Assembly (NCBI RefSeq): GCF_022829385.1
Contig: NZ_JAKSXX010000116.1
Span: 62,001-126,000, forward strand
DNA length: 64,000 nt
Direction: 5' to 3'
From: Methylobacterium sp. J-070
GTDB taxonomy: Bacteria > Pseudomonadota > Alphaproteobacteria > Rhizobiales > Beijerinckiaceae
Part shown: positions 30,815-40,263 of the stretch, one piece after another
Layout: each line of letters starts with the position of its first letter
Numbering within the stretch: position 1 is the first letter of the stretch
Program-made: the position numbers and the translations under genes
The notes under the pieces: model-generated
Seen by the model: the letters and a program-made list of their open reading frames with translations, nothing else
What the model was told of the DNA's origin: nothing
Database searches by the model: none

Positions 30815-31762
30815 ATGGCCTCGCAGCTCAGTTCCGGCGACCTCCTCGCCGACCGGCGCTATCGTTACGCCGCGGCCTGCCTGGAGGAGCGCGATTACAC
30901 CGGGGCTGCCGACCTCGCCGAGCAGGCCCTGGAGATCGCGCCGGCCTATGCGCCGGCCTGGCTGCTCCTGGGACGGGCTCGGGAGGGACTGGCGGCGGCG
31001 GGGGGCGGCGCGGACCTGGGCGCCGCGGCGGCCCGCGCCTACGCCTGCGCGCTCGACATCGACCCGGACGATACCCTGGGCGTGCGGGCGGATCTGCTCC
31101 GCCTGGGCCTCGGCGACGGCGTCCCGGCGCTCTCGCCCTCCTATGTCAGGGCCCTGTTCGACGGCTACGCGCCGCGTTTCGAGCGCCACCTCTTGGAGGG
31201 GCTGGGCTATATCGGCCCGGAACTCGTCCGCGCGGCGGTCCCGCCTGTGCCGGAGCGGTTCGCGGTCGCGCTGGACCTCGGGTGCGGCACCGGCCTGATG
31301 GGCGCGGCGATCCGCGACCGGGTGGCGCATCTCGTCGGCGTCGACCTGTCGCCCGGGATGCTCGCCAAGGCGCGGGCCAAATCCTGGCGATCCCGGCCGC
31401 TCTACGATCGTCTCGTCGCGGGTGAACTGACCGCGTTCCTGACCGGCGAACCGCGGGCCTCCGCGGATCTCTGCCTCGCTGCGGACGTCATGATCTACGT
31501 GGCGGACCTCCGCCCACCGCTCGCCGCGGTAGCCCGCGTCCTGCGGCCCGGCGCCCTCGCAGCCTTCACCGTCCAGTCCCACGCCGGCACGGGTGCCGCG
31601 CTGGGTTCGGACGGGCGCTACGCCCATGCCGACGACCACGTCGCGGCAGCCGCCTCAGACGGCGGCCTGGAGATCCTCACGCTGCGGCCGGCCGAGGTCC
31701 GGCGGGAGGCCGGCCGTCCGGTGCCGGGCTGCGTCGTCGTGTTGCGCCGCACAGCGGCATGA
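30815..31762 (+). CDS. TPR-containing class I methyltransferase (COG4976 type)
   Basis: A 315-residue protein with an N-terminal part of two TPR-like helix pairs (about residues 15-90), then a linker holding the LFDGYAPRFERHLLEGLGY stretch of the COG4976 group, and a SAM-binding domain with VALDLGCGTGLMGAAI (residues 151-166), GVDLSPGMLAKARAK and ADLCLAADVMIYVADL. The substrate is not known; family members lie near varied genes. The start ATG at 30815 is chosen over the 30737 one, which is a shadow of the exonuclease promoter region. Confidence 0.85.
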   Translation: MASQLSSGDLLADRRYRYAAACLEERDYTGAADLAEQALEIAPAYAPAWLLLGRAREGLAAAGGGADLGAAAARAYACALDIDPDDTLGVRADLLRLGLGDGVPALSPSYVRALFDGYAPRFERHLLEGLGYIGPELVRAAVPPVPERFAVALDLGCGTGLMGAAIRDRVAHLVGVDLSPGMLAKARAKSWRSRPLYDRLVAGELTAFLTGEPRASADLCLAADVMIYVADLRPPLAAVARVLRPGALAAFTVQSHAGTGAALGSDGRYAHADDHVAAAASDGGLEILTLRPAEVRREAGRPVPGCVVVLRRTAA

Positions 31763-31830
31763 AACCGCGCAGTCGTTCGTCCATTGTCAGTCGGCCGCGA
31801 CGGGTGCGGCCGCTGTATCGAGGGATCAGC

Positions 31831-32622
31831 ATGGCGGAACACGGCAGCCGGACCGGGAACGGCGTGGAGCGAGCGCCCGACCCGCCGGCGGACAAGTCCT
31901 TCCCGGCCGATCCGCGGACCCGGATCCCCTTCGCCATCGCGCTGGCCGCCCTGGCGGGCTGTGCCGATTCCATCGGGTTCCTGGAATTCTCGCAGCTCTT
32001 CATGTCTTTCATGTCGGGCAACACCACGCGCTTCGGCGTGGCTGTGGCCAACGGCGACTGGGAGAACGTCACCCGGGTGGCCAGTACCATCACGCTGTTC
32101 TGCTTCGGGGCCTTCCTCGGCACGCTGATCGCGGCCGCGGTCGGACGCTGGCGCCTCGCCGTCCTCCTGACCCTGCAGGCGCTGCTGCTCGCCGGCGGGC
32201 TGCTGATGCCGTGGGGCACCTTCGCCTACCCGCTGCACGCCTACCCGATCGTGCTGGCGCTGGGGCTCCAGAACGCGACGCTGCAGGACGAGGGCGGCCG
32301 CTCCCTCGCCCTCACCTACGTCACCGGCGCGGTGGTGCGCTTCGGGACCGGCTGCGCCAATCTGCTGCTCGGCACCGTGGCGCCCTCGTTCTGGATCCAG
32401 GCGCCGCTCTGGGCGGGGCTCAGCACCGGTGCCGTGGTGGGCGGCCTGCTCGACCTCCGCTACGGCGAATCGGCTTTCCTGTTCCCCGCCGCGTTGGCCG
32501 CGCTCCTCGCCCTGATCGCGATCGCGCTCACCCTCGCCAAGCCGGGCAGTCCCCTGGTGGCGGGGTCGTCGCCGGCGCCGGATGCGAACCCGAAGGCCGC
32601 GGTGATCGACGCGATCCATTGA
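31831..32622 (+). CDS. YoaK-family (DUF1275) membrane protein
   Basis: A 263-residue inner-membrane protein with about six hydrophobic segments, of the YoaK/DUF1275 family. The hallmark is in CADSIGFLEFSQLFMSFMSGNTTRFG (split between helices 1 and 2) and in LQNATLQDEGGRSLALTYVTGAVV. The function is unknown. The ATG at 31831 has a GAGGGA Shine-Dalgarno; an upstream ATG at 31759 overlaps the methyltransferase stop (ATGA) but adds 24 residues not seen in the family. It is convergent with arfB (22-base gap). Confidence 0.85.
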   Translation: MAEHGSRTGNGVERAPDPPADKSFPADPRTRIPFAIALAALAGCADSIGFLEFSQLFMSFMSGNTTRFGVAVANGDWENVTRVASTITLFCFGAFLGTLIAAAVGRWRLAVLLTLQALLLAGGLLMPWGTFAYPLHAYPIVLALGLQNATLQDEGGRSLALTYVTGAVVRFGTGCANLLLGTVAPSFWIQAPLWAGLSTGAVVGGLLDLRYGESAFLFPAALAALLALIAIALTLAKPGSPLVAGSSPAPDANPKAAVIDAIH

Positions 32623-32644
32623 GCGGGGGCGCAGGGCGGGGGGT

Positions 32645-33076
32645 TCAGCCGTCGGAGTCCCGATGGCTGCCCCGACCCTGCTTGATCGCTCCGCGGCTCT
32701 TCTTGGCCTCGATCCGCCGCTCCTGAGAGCCCCGGGTCGGCTTGGTCGGGCGGCGGATCGGCGGGGGCGGCTTGGCCGCCTCCGCCACGAGATCGGTGAG
32801 GCGCTGCAGGATCTCGGCCCGGTTGCGCTCCTGCGTCCGATGCCGCTGTCCTGTCAGGACGAGGACGCCGTCCTTGGTCATCCGCCGGCCGGCCAGGCGG
32901 AACAGGTTCGCCCTGACCCGGTCGTCGATGGAGGGCGACGTGAGGACGGACCAGCGGAGCTGGACCGCGGTCTCGACCTTGTTGACGTTCTGGCCCCCCG
33001 CGCCCGAAGACCGCATGAACGACAGCTCGATCTCGTCGTCGTCGAGGACGATGCGCGGGGTCACCCGCAGGGGCAT
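32645..33076 (-). CDS. arfB: Alternative ribosome-rescue factor ArfB (YaeJ)
   Basis: A 143-residue peptidyl-tRNA hydrolase that frees stalled ribosomes. The catalytic GGQ is in RSSGAGGQNVNKVETAV near the N-terminus, as in class I release factors, and the C-terminal tail (RRPTKPTRG, RRIEAKKSRGAIKQ) is rich in Lys/Arg as required to enter the empty mRNA channel. This separates it from full-length RF1/RF2. The gene is separate from the convergent YoaK gene. The start ATG at 33074-33076 is the first in frame with the family N-terminus. Confidence 0.93.
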   Translation of the reverse strand: MPLRVTPRIVLDDDEIELSFMRSSGAGGQNVNKVETAVQLRWSVLTSPSIDDRVRANLFRLAGRRMTKDGVLVLTGQRHRTQERNRAEILQRLTDLVAEAAKPPPPIRRPTKPTRGSQERRIEAKKSRGAIKQGRGSHRDSDG

Positions 33077-33331
33077 GGCGGCCTCCGGGACACGGTGCTG
33101 GACGCGCGGCAGGCCGGCTGGTCCGCCGCGACGCCGTCGATCCGGCCGGTGCAGATCGGCGCGCCCATAGCCATATCCTCTCTGTCGCTCCGCACGCGGC
33201 GCGGCGCCGTTGAGCGCGACGCTTTCCCGCGCGGCGCCGCCCGGACCGCACCGCTCGCGGGCACGGTGCCGCCTCTCACGCCCGGGCCTTCGCCGCGCCC
33301 GAGCGTTGGCGCCGGTGGCCGCCCGGACGGT

Positions 33332-33631
33332 TCAGGCGGCCTCGGCCGGCGTGCGGGCCCGCAGCGCGAGGGCGTGAAGGCCCCGCTTGGAGAACGCATC
33401 CTCCAGAAGCGCGTTCACCAAGCGGTGCCGCTCGACGCGGCTCCTGCCCTCGAAGGCCGACGCGACGATGTCGAGCCGGTAATGGGTCTCGCCCCCCGGC
33501 CGTGCCCCGGCATGGCCGGCGTGCAGATGCGACTCGTCGATCACGTCTAGGCGCGTCGGCGCGAGCTGCTCCCGCAGCCGCGCCTCCATCCAGTCTCGGA
33601 GCGTACCGCCCCCGTTCGCTCCGTCCGCCAT
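33332..33631 (-). CDS. BolA-family protein
   Basis: A 99-residue BolA-like protein. After a short Gly-rich head comes the RLREQLAPTRLDVIDESHLHAGHAG half and the helix-turn segment SAFEGRSRVERHRLVNALLEDAF, containing the invariant His of the family. BolA proteins bind monothiol glutaredoxins in iron-sulfur trafficking. The start ATG at 33629-33631 is short of an ideal Shine-Dalgarno. The gene stands 100 bases from the divergent J-domain protein gene; the two are often neighbours in alphaproteobacteria. Confidence 0.9.
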   Translation of the reverse strand: MADGANGGGTLRDWMEARLREQLAPTRLDVIDESHLHAGHAGARPGGETHYRLDIVASAFEGRSRVERHRLVNALLEDAFSKRGLHALALRARTPAEAA

Positions 33632-33731
33632 CGCGTCGCATCCCCGTCATCCGTCAAGCCCGATCTCGCGCATGCGTCATCAGGCCCGGCGCTCTTGTGT
33701 CTCAGGTCAGCCCCCTCATAATCGGCCCGTC

Positions 33732-34355
33732 ATGGATCTCAACTCGCGTCTGTTCGACAGCATCCGGATCAAGCGGTCCTGCGACGAGCCCAAAGCCGCT
33801 GCCGAGACCGGCTGCGAGAGCCCCGGCTGCACGCAGCCGGGGTTGTACCGGGCCCCGAAGGGTCGGAGGGCGGAGGGCCAGTACTGGCGCTTCTGCATCG
33901 ACCATGTCCGGGCCTACAACGCGAGCTACAACTACTTCGACGGCATGAACGATGCCGCCGTCCAGGCCTACCAGAAGGACGCGATCATCGGGCATCGCCC
34001 GACCTGGGCCATGGGGGTGAATCCGGCCGGCCAGGGCAAGCCCGCCGAGGAGCCGGCCCGGGACTGGGCCTACGTCGACCCGCTCGGCATCCTGCGCGGG
34101 GCGGGGGTCGGCGACGGACGCCGACGCGCCCGCCAGCCGGAGCCGGAGAAGCCGCGCCGCTCGGCGACGCTGCGCCGCGCCCTGGACGTGATGGGTCTCG
34201 AAGAGGGGGCCGACGGCCCCGCCATCAAGGCGCAGTACAAGGCGCTGGTGAAGCGATTCCATCCGGACGCCAACGGCGGCGACCGCTCCTTCGAGGAGCG
34301 GCTGCGCGACATCATCCGCGCCCACGACGTCCTGCGTGCCGCCGGGCTCTGCTGA
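33732..34355 (+). CDS. J-domain (DnaJ-like) protein
   Basis: A 207-residue protein with a C-terminal J domain: RALDVMGLEEGADGPAIKAQYKALVKRFHPDANGG holds the HPD tripeptide that stimulates DnaK. The N-terminal part (residues 1-130) has two CxxxC-like pairs (CESPGCTQPG, then FCIDHVRAYN) and FDGM, conserved in alphaproteobacterial J proteins of unknown client. The start ATG (MDLNSRLFDSIRIK) is at 33732. It lies upstream of cobS but with a 204-base gap. Confidence 0.9.
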   Translation: MDLNSRLFDSIRIKRSCDEPKAAAETGCESPGCTQPGLYRAPKGRRAEGQYWRFCIDHVRAYNASYNYFDGMNDAAVQAYQKDAIIGHRPTWAMGVNPAGQGKPAEEPARDWAYVDPLGILRGAGVGDGRRRARQPEPEKPRRSATLRRALDVMGLEEGADGPAIKAQYKALVKRFHPDANGGDRSFEERLRDIIRAHDVLRAAGLC

Positions 34356-34559
34356 ACGGCACGAAGGATGCACGCAGGCTTGCCCAGGATAGGGCAAACC
34401 GCGCGGCGCGGCCCTATATGGAGCCGACGCCTGTCGGTGGCGCCCCCGGGCTCTGCCGTTTAAGGATGGCTCCGCCGCGTCGCGGATGCCCGGCTCGACG
34501 TTCTTCCGCGCGGAAACTCCCTCTTTCGGGTGGCGTTTCCACGCCCCACGAGGTTCCGA

Positions 34560-35543
34560 ATGCTCTCTGACGATAAGTCCTCCGCGTTGCCCGACCGCAC
34601 CGTCTCCGTCCGCGAGGTCTTCGGCATCGACCTCGACCTGAAGGTCCCGGCCTATGCCGAGCCCGAGGAGCACGTGCCCGATCTCGATCCCGACTACATC
34701 TTCGACCGGGAGACGACGCTCGCCATCCTGGCCGGCTTCGCGCGCAACCGCCGCGTGATGGTCACCGGCTATCACGGCACCGGCAAGTCGACCCATATCG
34801 AGCAGGTGGCGGCGCGGCTGAACTGGCCCTGCGTGCGCATCAACCTCGACAGCCACGTCTCGCGCATCGACCTCGTCGGCAAGGACGCCATCGTCCTGCA
34901 GGACGGCAAGCAGGTCACCGCCTTTCAGGACGGCATCCTGCCCTGGGCGCTGCAGAACAACGTCGCCCTCGTGTTCGACGAGTACGATGCCGGCCGGCCG
35001 GACGTGATGTTCGTGATCCAGCGCGTGCTGGAGCTCTCGGGCCGGCTGACGCTGCTGGACCAGAAGCGCGTGATCCGTCCGCACCCGGCCTTCCGGCTGT
35101 TCGCCACCGCCAACACGGTGGGCCTCGGCGACACGTCGGGCCTCTATCACGGCACCCAGCAGATCAACCAGGGCCAGATGGACCGCTGGTCGATCGTGAC
35201 CACGCTGAACTACCTGCCGCACGACCGCGAGGTCGACATCGTCCTCTCCAAGGCGGTGCATTACCGGAGCGACCAGGGCCGGGACATCGTCAACCGGATG
35301 GTGCGGGTGGCGGATCTCACCCGCAACGCGTTCATGAACGGGGACCTCTCCACCGTCATGAGCCCGCGCACGGTGATCACCTGGGCGGAGAACGCCGACA
35401 TCTTCAAGGATATCGGTTTCGCCTTCCGGGTGACCTTCCTGAACAAGTGCGACGAGCTGGAGCGGACGCTGGTGGCCGAGTTCTACCAGCGCGCCTTCGG
35501 CAAGGAGCTGCCCGAGAGCGCGGTGAACGTCGCGCTGAGCTGA
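34560..35543 (+). CDS. cobS: Cobaltochelatase subunit CobS
   Basis: CobS is the AAA+ ATPase subunit of the aerobic CobN-CobS-CobT cobaltochelatase that puts cobalt into hydrogenobyrinic a,c-diamide. The 327-residue protein has Walker A in [12 protein letters not shown] (residues 68-78), Walker B in [12 protein letters not shown] and the sensor region [14 protein letters not shown]. The N-terminal [19 protein letters not shown] is typical. The ATG at 34560 is preferred; the longer frame adds ten unlike residues. The gap before it (34356-34559) was checked for a B12 riboswitch; none is convincing. cobN is not in the window. Confidence 0.95.
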   Translation: MLSDDKSSALPDRTVSVREVFGIDLDLKVPAYAEPEEHVPDLDPDYIFDRETTLAILAGFARNRRVMVTGYHGTGKSTHIEQVAARLNWPCVRINLDSHVSRIDLVGKDAIVLQDGKQVTAFQDGILPWALQNNVALVFDEYDAGRPDVMFVIQRVLELSGRLTLLDQKRVIRPHPAFRLFATANTVGLGDTSGLYHGTQQINQGQMDRWSIVTTLNYLPHDREVDIVLSKAVHYRSDQGRDIVNRMVRVADLTRNAFMNGDLSTVMSPRTVITWAENADIFKDIGFAFRVTFLNKCDELERTLVAEFYQRAFGKELPESAVNVALS

Positions 35544-35560
35544 CCCGTATGGAGGAACCC

Positions 35561-36058
35561 GTGGCGCGCCCGACCGAAACCGCCGTGATGGACGCGCCAA
35601 CGACGCCCGGCTCCGGTCGCACGCGGTACGCAGACGACCTCTATACCTGGGTGCAGGAGCAGGTGGCGCTGCTGCGCGCCGGCCGGGTGGACATGCTCGA
35701 TCTCGAAAACATCGCCGAGGAACTGGGCGACGTGGGGAGCGCGCAGTATAGTCAGCTGGAAAGCGCGCTGCGCGTTCTCATCATGCACATGCTCAAGTGG
35801 GATCAGCAGCCCGAAAAGCGTACGCCGAGCTGGATTTACTCAATCCGCGAGCAGCGTTTCCGCTATGCAAAAATTCTTCGGAAGAACCCGGGCCTGAAGC
35901 CGCATCTCGATACGATGCGGGACGATATCTATCCGATATCGCGCAACTGGGCAGCGGACGAGTGCCACCTCTTACCGACAGAGTTCCCACCGGAATGTCC
36001 TTACACCTGGGACGATCTGCTTGAACGCCCCTTCGATCTCGATTCGGTGAAGACGTAG
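35561..36058 (+). CDS. DUF29-family protein inserted between cobS and cobT
   Basis: A 165-residue DUF29 protein. Recognisable parts are YADDLYTWVQEQVALLRAG, then DLENIAEELGDVGSAQYSQLES and HMLKWDQQPEKRTPSW, and DTMRDDIYPISRNW near the end; the family is common in cyanobacteria and scattered in proteobacteria and has no known function. The GTG at 35561 has a GGAGGAA Shine-Dalgarno five bases upstream; ATG 35549 or 35588 are alternatives. Its middle (about 35830-36050) has more A/T at codon third positions than cobS and cobT, a sign of transfer. Confidence 0.85.
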   Translation: MARPTETAVMDAPTTPGSGRTRYADDLYTWVQEQVALLRAGRVDMLDLENIAEELGDVGSAQYSQLESALRVLIMHMLKWDQQPEKRTPSWIYSIREQRFRYAKILRKNPGLKPHLDTMRDDIYPISRNWAADECHLLPTEFPPECPYTWDDLLERPFDLDSVKT

Positions 36059-36064
36059 CCCCGC

Positions 36065-37972
36065 ATGTCCATTTCCAACCGCAAGCCCGGCGAGCGCCGC
36101 GAACCCGTCGCCGAGCCCCTGAAGCGCTCGGTGGCCGGGTGCCTGCGCGCCATCGCCCGGCGCTCCGAGGTCGAGGTCACCTACGCCACCGACCGGCCGG
36201 CGCTCACCGGCGACAAGGCCCGGCTGCCCGAGCCCCCGCGCAAGCTCTCGGCGCAGGACGTGGCGGTGCTGCGCGGGAACGCCGACGCCATGGCGCTGCG
36301 GCTCGGCTGCCACGACATCGCGCTCCACCGCCGGTTCGCCCCCGAGAACGCCCCCGCCCGGGCGGTCTACGACGCGGTCGAGCAGGCCCGGGTCGAGGCG
36401 ATCGGCTCGCGCCGGATGGCGGGGGTCGCCAGCAACATCACGGCGATGCTGGAGGACCGCTACCACCGCGGCGGCAAGTACGAGACCATCACCGACCGGG
36501 CCGACGCGCCGATGGAGGACGCCGTCGCCCTGATGGTGCGCGAGCGCCTGACCGGCCAGAAGCCGCCCGAGGCCGCCGCCAAGATCGTATCGCTGTGGCG
36601 CGATCATATCGAGGCCAAGGCCGGCCCGAACCTCGACGGCCTGATCGGCTCGATCGAGGATCAGCGCAAGTTCGCCCGGTCCGTGCGCGATCTCCTCACC
36701 TCGCTCGACATGTCGGACGAGACGCCGTTCGACGCCGAGGACGACGAGAACGACGACGAGAACGACGCCCAGGACGACGAGCAGAACCCCAGCGAGGGCG
36801 ATTCCGAGGAGAAGAGCCAGGGCGAGCGCGCCGAGATCGAGACCTCCGAGGAGGCCTCCGACGAGATCGAGGAGGGCGCCCAGGAATCCGCCGATGCCCC
36901 CTCCGGCGAATTGCCCGACGAGGCCGAGGACGCCGATTCCGAGGAGGCCTCCGAGGCGTCCCGGCCGCCGCAGCGCCAGGGCAACGAGGCCCGCGGGCCC
37001 GAGTACCGGGTGTTCAACCCCCGGTTCGACGAGATCATCCACGCCGAGGAGCTGTGCGACGCCGACGAGCTGTCGCGCCTGCGCTCCTACCTCGACAAGC
37101 AGCTGTCGCACCTGCAGGGCGTGGTCGGCCGCCTCGCCAACCGGCTGCAGCGGCGCCTTTTGGCCCAGCAGAACCGCGCCTGGGACTTCGACCTGGAGGA
37201 GGGTCAGCTCGATCCCGCGCGCCTCGTGCGCGTGGTCATCGACCCCTACCAGCCGCTCTCCTTCAAGCAGGAGAAGGACACCAACTTCCGCGACACGGTC
37301 GTCACGCTGCTCCTCGACAATTCGGGCTCGATGCGCGGCCGGCCGATCACCGTGGCGGCGACCTGCGCCGACATCCTGGCGCGGACCCTGGAGCGCTGCG
37401 GCGTGAAGGTGGAGATCCTGGGCTTCACCACCCGGGCCTGGAAGGGCGGCCAGAGCCGCGAGGCCTGGCTGGCCGCCGGCAAGCCGCCGAATCCCGGCCG
37501 CCTGAACGACCTGCGCCACATCGTCTACAAGTCCGCCGACGCGCCGTGGCGCCGGGCCCGGAAGAACCTCGGGCTGATGATGCGCGAGGGGCTGCTCAAG
37601 GAGAACATCGACGGCGAGGCGCTCGACTGGGCGCACAAGCGCCTGCTCGGGCGGCCGGAGCAGCGCAAGATCCTGATGGTGATCTCCGACGGTGCGCCGG
37701 TGGACGATTCGACCCTGTCGGTGAACGCCGGCAACTACTTGGAGCGGCATCTACGCTGGATGATCGAGGAGATCGAGACCCGCTCGCCGGTGGAGCTGCT
37801 GGCCATCGGCATCGGCCACGACGTGACGCGCTACTACCGCCGCGCCGTGACGATCATCGACGCCGAGGAGCTGGGCGGGGCGATGACCGAGAAGCTCGCC
37901 GAGCTGTTCGAGGAGAATGGCGAGTCCGCGCCCACGGGCCGGATGCTGCGGGCGGCCGGCGGCCGGCGCTGA
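36065..37972 (+). CDS. cobT: Cobaltochelatase subunit CobT
   Basis: CobT forms the large ring with CobS and drives cobalt insertion in aerobic cobalamin synthesis. The 635-residue protein has the usual plan: an N-terminal domain, a very acidic middle (about residues 215-300, runs of Asp/Glu), and a C-terminal von Willebrand A domain with the metal-ion site DNSGSMRG at residue 418 and [13 protein letters not shown]. The final segment [21 protein letters not shown] is typical. It follows the DUF29 gene by six bases, so the three are likely one operon. Confidence 0.95.
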   Translation: MSISNRKPGERREPVAEPLKRSVAGCLRAIARRSEVEVTYATDRPALTGDKARLPEPPRKLSAQDVAVLRGNADAMALRLGCHDIALHRRFAPENAPARAVYDAVEQARVEAIGSRRMAGVASNITAMLEDRYHRGGKYETITDRADAPMEDAVALMVRERLTGQKPPEAAAKIVSLWRDHIEAKAGPNLDGLIGSIEDQRKFARSVRDLLTSLDMSDETPFDAEDDENDDENDAQDDEQNPSEGDSEEKSQGERAEIETSEEASDEIEEGAQESADAPSGELPDEAEDADSEEASEASRPPQRQGNEARGPEYRVFNPRFDEIIHAEELCDADELSRLRSYLDKQLSHLQGVVGRLANRLQRRLLAQQNRAWDFDLEEGQLDPARLVRVVIDPYQPLSFKQEKDTNFRDTVVTLLLDNSGSMRGRPITVAATCADILARTLERCGVKVEILGFTTRAWKGGQSREAWLAAGKPPNPGRLNDLRHIVYKSADAPWRRARKNLGLMMREGLLKENIDGEALDWAHKRLLGRPEQRKILMVISDGAPVDDSTLSVNAGNYLERHLRWMIEEIETRSPVELLAIGIGHDVTRYYRRAVTIIDAEELGGAMTEKLAELFEENGESAPTGRMLRAAGGRR

Positions 37973-38170
37973 GCGCGGGAGGTCCGGCACGTCTGCCCGA
38001 TCCGCGGCCTGCATCCTGAGGTGCCCGCCTCAGCGGGCGGCGAAGGATCCTCCAGGGATCGCGCGCGGCCGGCTGAGGGCTCCTTCGAGGCCCTGGCCGC
38101 GCTTTGGCGCCTTAGCATGAGATCGTGGATCGGATGGTCCGGATCAGCCTGGCGGCTGCGCGCAAGAGCA

Positions 38171-38201
38171 AACCGCCGCGGCCCAAGGGCCGCGGCGGTT
38201 T
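38171..38201 (-). terminator. Strong GC hairpin downstream of rpmB
   Basis: The arms aaccgccgcggccc and gggccgcggcggttt pair perfectly around a short loop, 39 bases past the rpmB stop on the minus strand, and end in TTTGCTCTT there. The stem is also readable on the plus strand after cobT, so it may end both. Confidence 0.75.
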
Positions 38202-38239
38202 GGCCGATCAGGTGAAAGACGCGCGAAGCGCCCGAGAGA

Positions 38240-38542
38240 TCAGGCCGCGACGGCCGGGGTCTCGGCGAGCTTCTTGTGGATCTCGCGCTTCAGCAGGCGG
38301 GCAGTCTGCGACAGGTCGCCCTCGCCGGCCTTGATCAGGAAGGCGTCGAGGCCGCCGCGATGCTCCACCGAGCGCAGGGCGTGCGCGGTGACGCGCAGGC
38401 GCACGCGCTTGCCGAGCGCGTCCGACTGGAGGGTGACGTTGCACAGGTTCGGCAGGAACCGGCACTTGGTCTTGCGGTTCGAGTGGCTCACGAGGTGGCC
38501 GACCTGAACGGCCTTGCCGGTGAGTTCGCAGCGGCGCGCCAT
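38240..38542 (-). CDS. rpmB: 50S ribosomal protein L28
   Basis: Ribosomal protein L28, 100 residues. It begins [20 protein letters not shown], followed by [15 protein letters not shown] and [25 protein letters not shown], a textbook alphaproteobacterial L28. The C-terminus ([14 protein letters not shown]) is slightly longer than in E. coli, as usual for the class. A good promoter lies about 120 bases upstream and a strong hairpin follows the stop. It stands alone between cobT (convergent) and the DUF3108 gene (divergent). Confidence 0.97.
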   Translation of the reverse strand: MARRCELTGKAVQVGHLVSHSNRKTKCRFLPNLCNVTLQSDALGKRVRLRVTAHALRSVEHRGGLDAFLIKAGEGDLSQTARLLKREIHKKLAETPAVAA

Positions 38543-38894
38543 GATGACTTAAGATCCCGTCTCGTTCCGCTCAGAGAGACCCGATCGCGGCCGGCGCGAT
38601 CATCGTCGCATCGGGCGGCGCCCAGTGCGTGTTCCAGGTCCAGCGGAGTCCTGTTGAAGGCGCGAGCCTATAGGCGACGAAGGTGCGCTGCGTCAAGGGA
38701 GCAGCGGGCCGCCGGGCTGCTTCGGCGATCCAACGGTCTGTTAACCACGATGCCGGGATATAGCCTTCATCCGCTGGCAGAAAGGCGACCCGCCCGGCAA
38801 CGGCCGTCTCGGGAAGGCCGTCGAGCGGGCGAGTTCGAGAGGGTGTGCGCAAGCTCGTGTCTTGGGCCGCCGTCCTGGGGATGCGATCCGGATC
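38543..38894. other. Divergent gap between rpmB and the DUF3108 gene
   Basis: This 352-base stretch holds the rpmB promoter at 38667-38696. The rest (38700-38894) shows no gene or dyad; a plus-strand promoter for DUF3108 is not obvious. Confidence 0.5.
38667..38696 (-). promoter_or_regulatory. Probable sigma-70-type promoter of rpmB
   Basis: On the minus strand TTGACG (plus 38691-38696) is followed after 17-18 bases by CTATAG/TATAGG (plus 38667-38673). The -35 matches the consensus at five of six positions and the spacing is ideal. The predicted leader to the rpmB start is about 120 bases. Confidence 0.6.
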
Positions 38895-39836
38895 ATGAGC
38901 GCCACGCCTGCCCATCGCACGATCAAGGCTCTGACGAAGCACGCCGCCGGCCGCCTCGCTTGCGGCATCCTCGCCGTCGCGGTCCTCGCGGGGCCGGCCG
39001 ACGCCGCGTCGCGCGCATTGCGATCGAAGCGGGCGGCCGCGGCCTCCGCGACCGTGGCGGTCGATTACGGCATCAACCTCGCCGGCCTGCCGATCGGCAC
39101 CGCGCGCCTTGCCGGATCGTTCGACCGCGACCGCTACGTCATGGACGTCTCGGCGGTGCTCACCGGTCTGGTCGGCGCGATCACCGGCGGCAAGGGCTCG
39201 GCCCGCGCCTCCGGAACCTTCGCGTCCTCACCCCAGCCCGGCGCCTTCGCCATCGCGACCCACACGGCGAATTCGGGCATCGCGGTGCGCATGGCGCTGG
39301 CGCACGGAAATGTGGTCCAGTCCGAGATCACGCCGCCGCTGATCGACATGCAGGACCGGGTGCCCGTCACCGCCGCCCACACGCGCGGGATCATCGATCC
39401 GGTGAGCGCGCTGCTGATGCCCACGCAGGGCCGCGGCGAGCCGCTCGATCCGGACAATTGCAACCGGACCCTTCCGGTCTTCGACGGCGCAACCCGCTTC
39501 AACGTGGTGCTGAGCTACGCCGAGACCCGCCCGGTCCAGAAGCCCGGCTATGTCGGTCCGGTCCTCGTGTGCAACGCCCGCTATCAGGCGGTGGCGGGCC
39601 ACCGGCCGGACAGGCCCGGGGTGAAGTTCATGGAGGAAAACCGCGAGATGTCGGTCTGGCTCGCCCCCGTCGAGGGGACGCGGGTGCTGATCCCGCTGCG
39701 CATCTCGGTGCTCACCACCATCGGCAGCAACATCATCGAGGCGACGCGCTGGACCCAGAGCGGCACCGCCGGGACGTCGGGGACGGCGGGAGCCGCCGGC
39801 GCCAGCGTCGCGCAGGCGAGCCTGCCCGGGCAGTAG
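38895..39836 (+). CDS. DUF3108 secreted protein
   Basis: A 313-residue exported protein of the DUF3108 family. The N-terminus, after a charged start, has the hydrophobic core LACGILAVAVLAGPADAAS with a likely cleavage after ADA. The mature part begins with VDYGINLAGLPIGTARLAGSF, the beta-rich start shared by the family, and continues with FDGATRFNVVLSYAETRPV. The role is unknown; DUF3108 proteins are periplasmic in alphaproteobacteria. The C-terminus is a low-complexity Gly/Ala/Thr stretch (SGTAGTSGTAGAAGAS). ATG 38895 is chosen over 38862 because it fits a signal peptide better. Confidence 0.85.
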   Translation: MSATPAHRTIKALTKHAAGRLACGILAVAVLAGPADAASRALRSKRAAAASATVAVDYGINLAGLPIGTARLAGSFDRDRYVMDVSAVLTGLVGAITGGKGSARASGTFASSPQPGAFAIATHTANSGIAVRMALAHGNVVQSEITPPLIDMQDRVPVTAAHTRGIIDPVSALLMPTQGRGEPLDPDNCNRTLPVFDGATRFNVVLSYAETRPVQKPGYVGPVLVCNARYQAVAGHRPDRPGVKFMEENREMSVWLAPVEGTRVLIPLRISVLTTIGSNIIEATRWTQSGTAGTSGTAGAAGASVAQASLPGQ

Positions 39837-39923
39837 CCGGGCGGCCGGCCGAACCGCTTTGACCGGCGGCGGATTTCCCGGCACGCGTTCCCGGCGCGGC
39901 AGTCGCGCCAGGGAGGTCAGCCG

Positions 39924-40214
39924 ATGCCCAAGGGCTACATCGTCGTCCGCATGACCGTTACCGACCCGGAGGCCTACCGGGACTATGCCGCCATGGCCTC
40001 CGAGGCCATGCGCAAGTACGGCTGCACGCCCCTCGTCCGCGGTGGGCGCAGCGAGGCGCTGGAGGGCGAGGCCCGGCCGCGCAACGTCGTGCTGGAATTC
40101 GACTCCTACGAGGCGGCGCGGGCCTACTACTTCTCCCCCGAGTACCAGGCCGCCGTCGAGAAGCGCCGGCCTGCGGGGATCGGCGAGGTGGTGCTGGTCG
40201 AGGGGGTGGATTGA
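39924..40214 (+). CDS. DUF1330 protein
   Basis: A 96-residue protein of the DUF1330 family (dimeric alpha-beta barrel fold). It begins MPKGYIVVRMTVTDPEAYRDYAA and contains VRGGRSEALEG and VVLEFDSYEAARAYYFSPEYQAA, which are the family's conserved blocks. Function unknown. An AGGGAGG Shine-Dalgarno lies seven bases before the ATG at 39924. A palindromic repeat begins 50 bases after its stop. Confidence 0.9.
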   Translation: MPKGYIVVRMTVTDPEAYRDYAAMASEAMRKYGCTPLVRGGRSEALEGEARPRNVVLEFDSYEAARAYYFSPEYQAAVEKRRPAGIGEVVLVEGVD

Positions 40215-40263
40215 GCGGGTCACCGGCGTCCAGGCGGAGCGATCCGTTTGACGCAGGCCGCTT

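Noticed and set aside
33077..33331. A third copy of the CCTCCCC repeat in the arfB-bolA gap
   Set aside because: The stretch ctcacgcccgggccttcgccg has some likeness to repeat interiors, but no inverted GGGGGAGG ends are present.
34356..34559. Possible cobalamin riboswitch before cobS
   Set aside because: The stretch near 34430 (cctgtcggtggcg) faintly recalls a B12 box, but the other conserved blocks of the riboswitch are not there.
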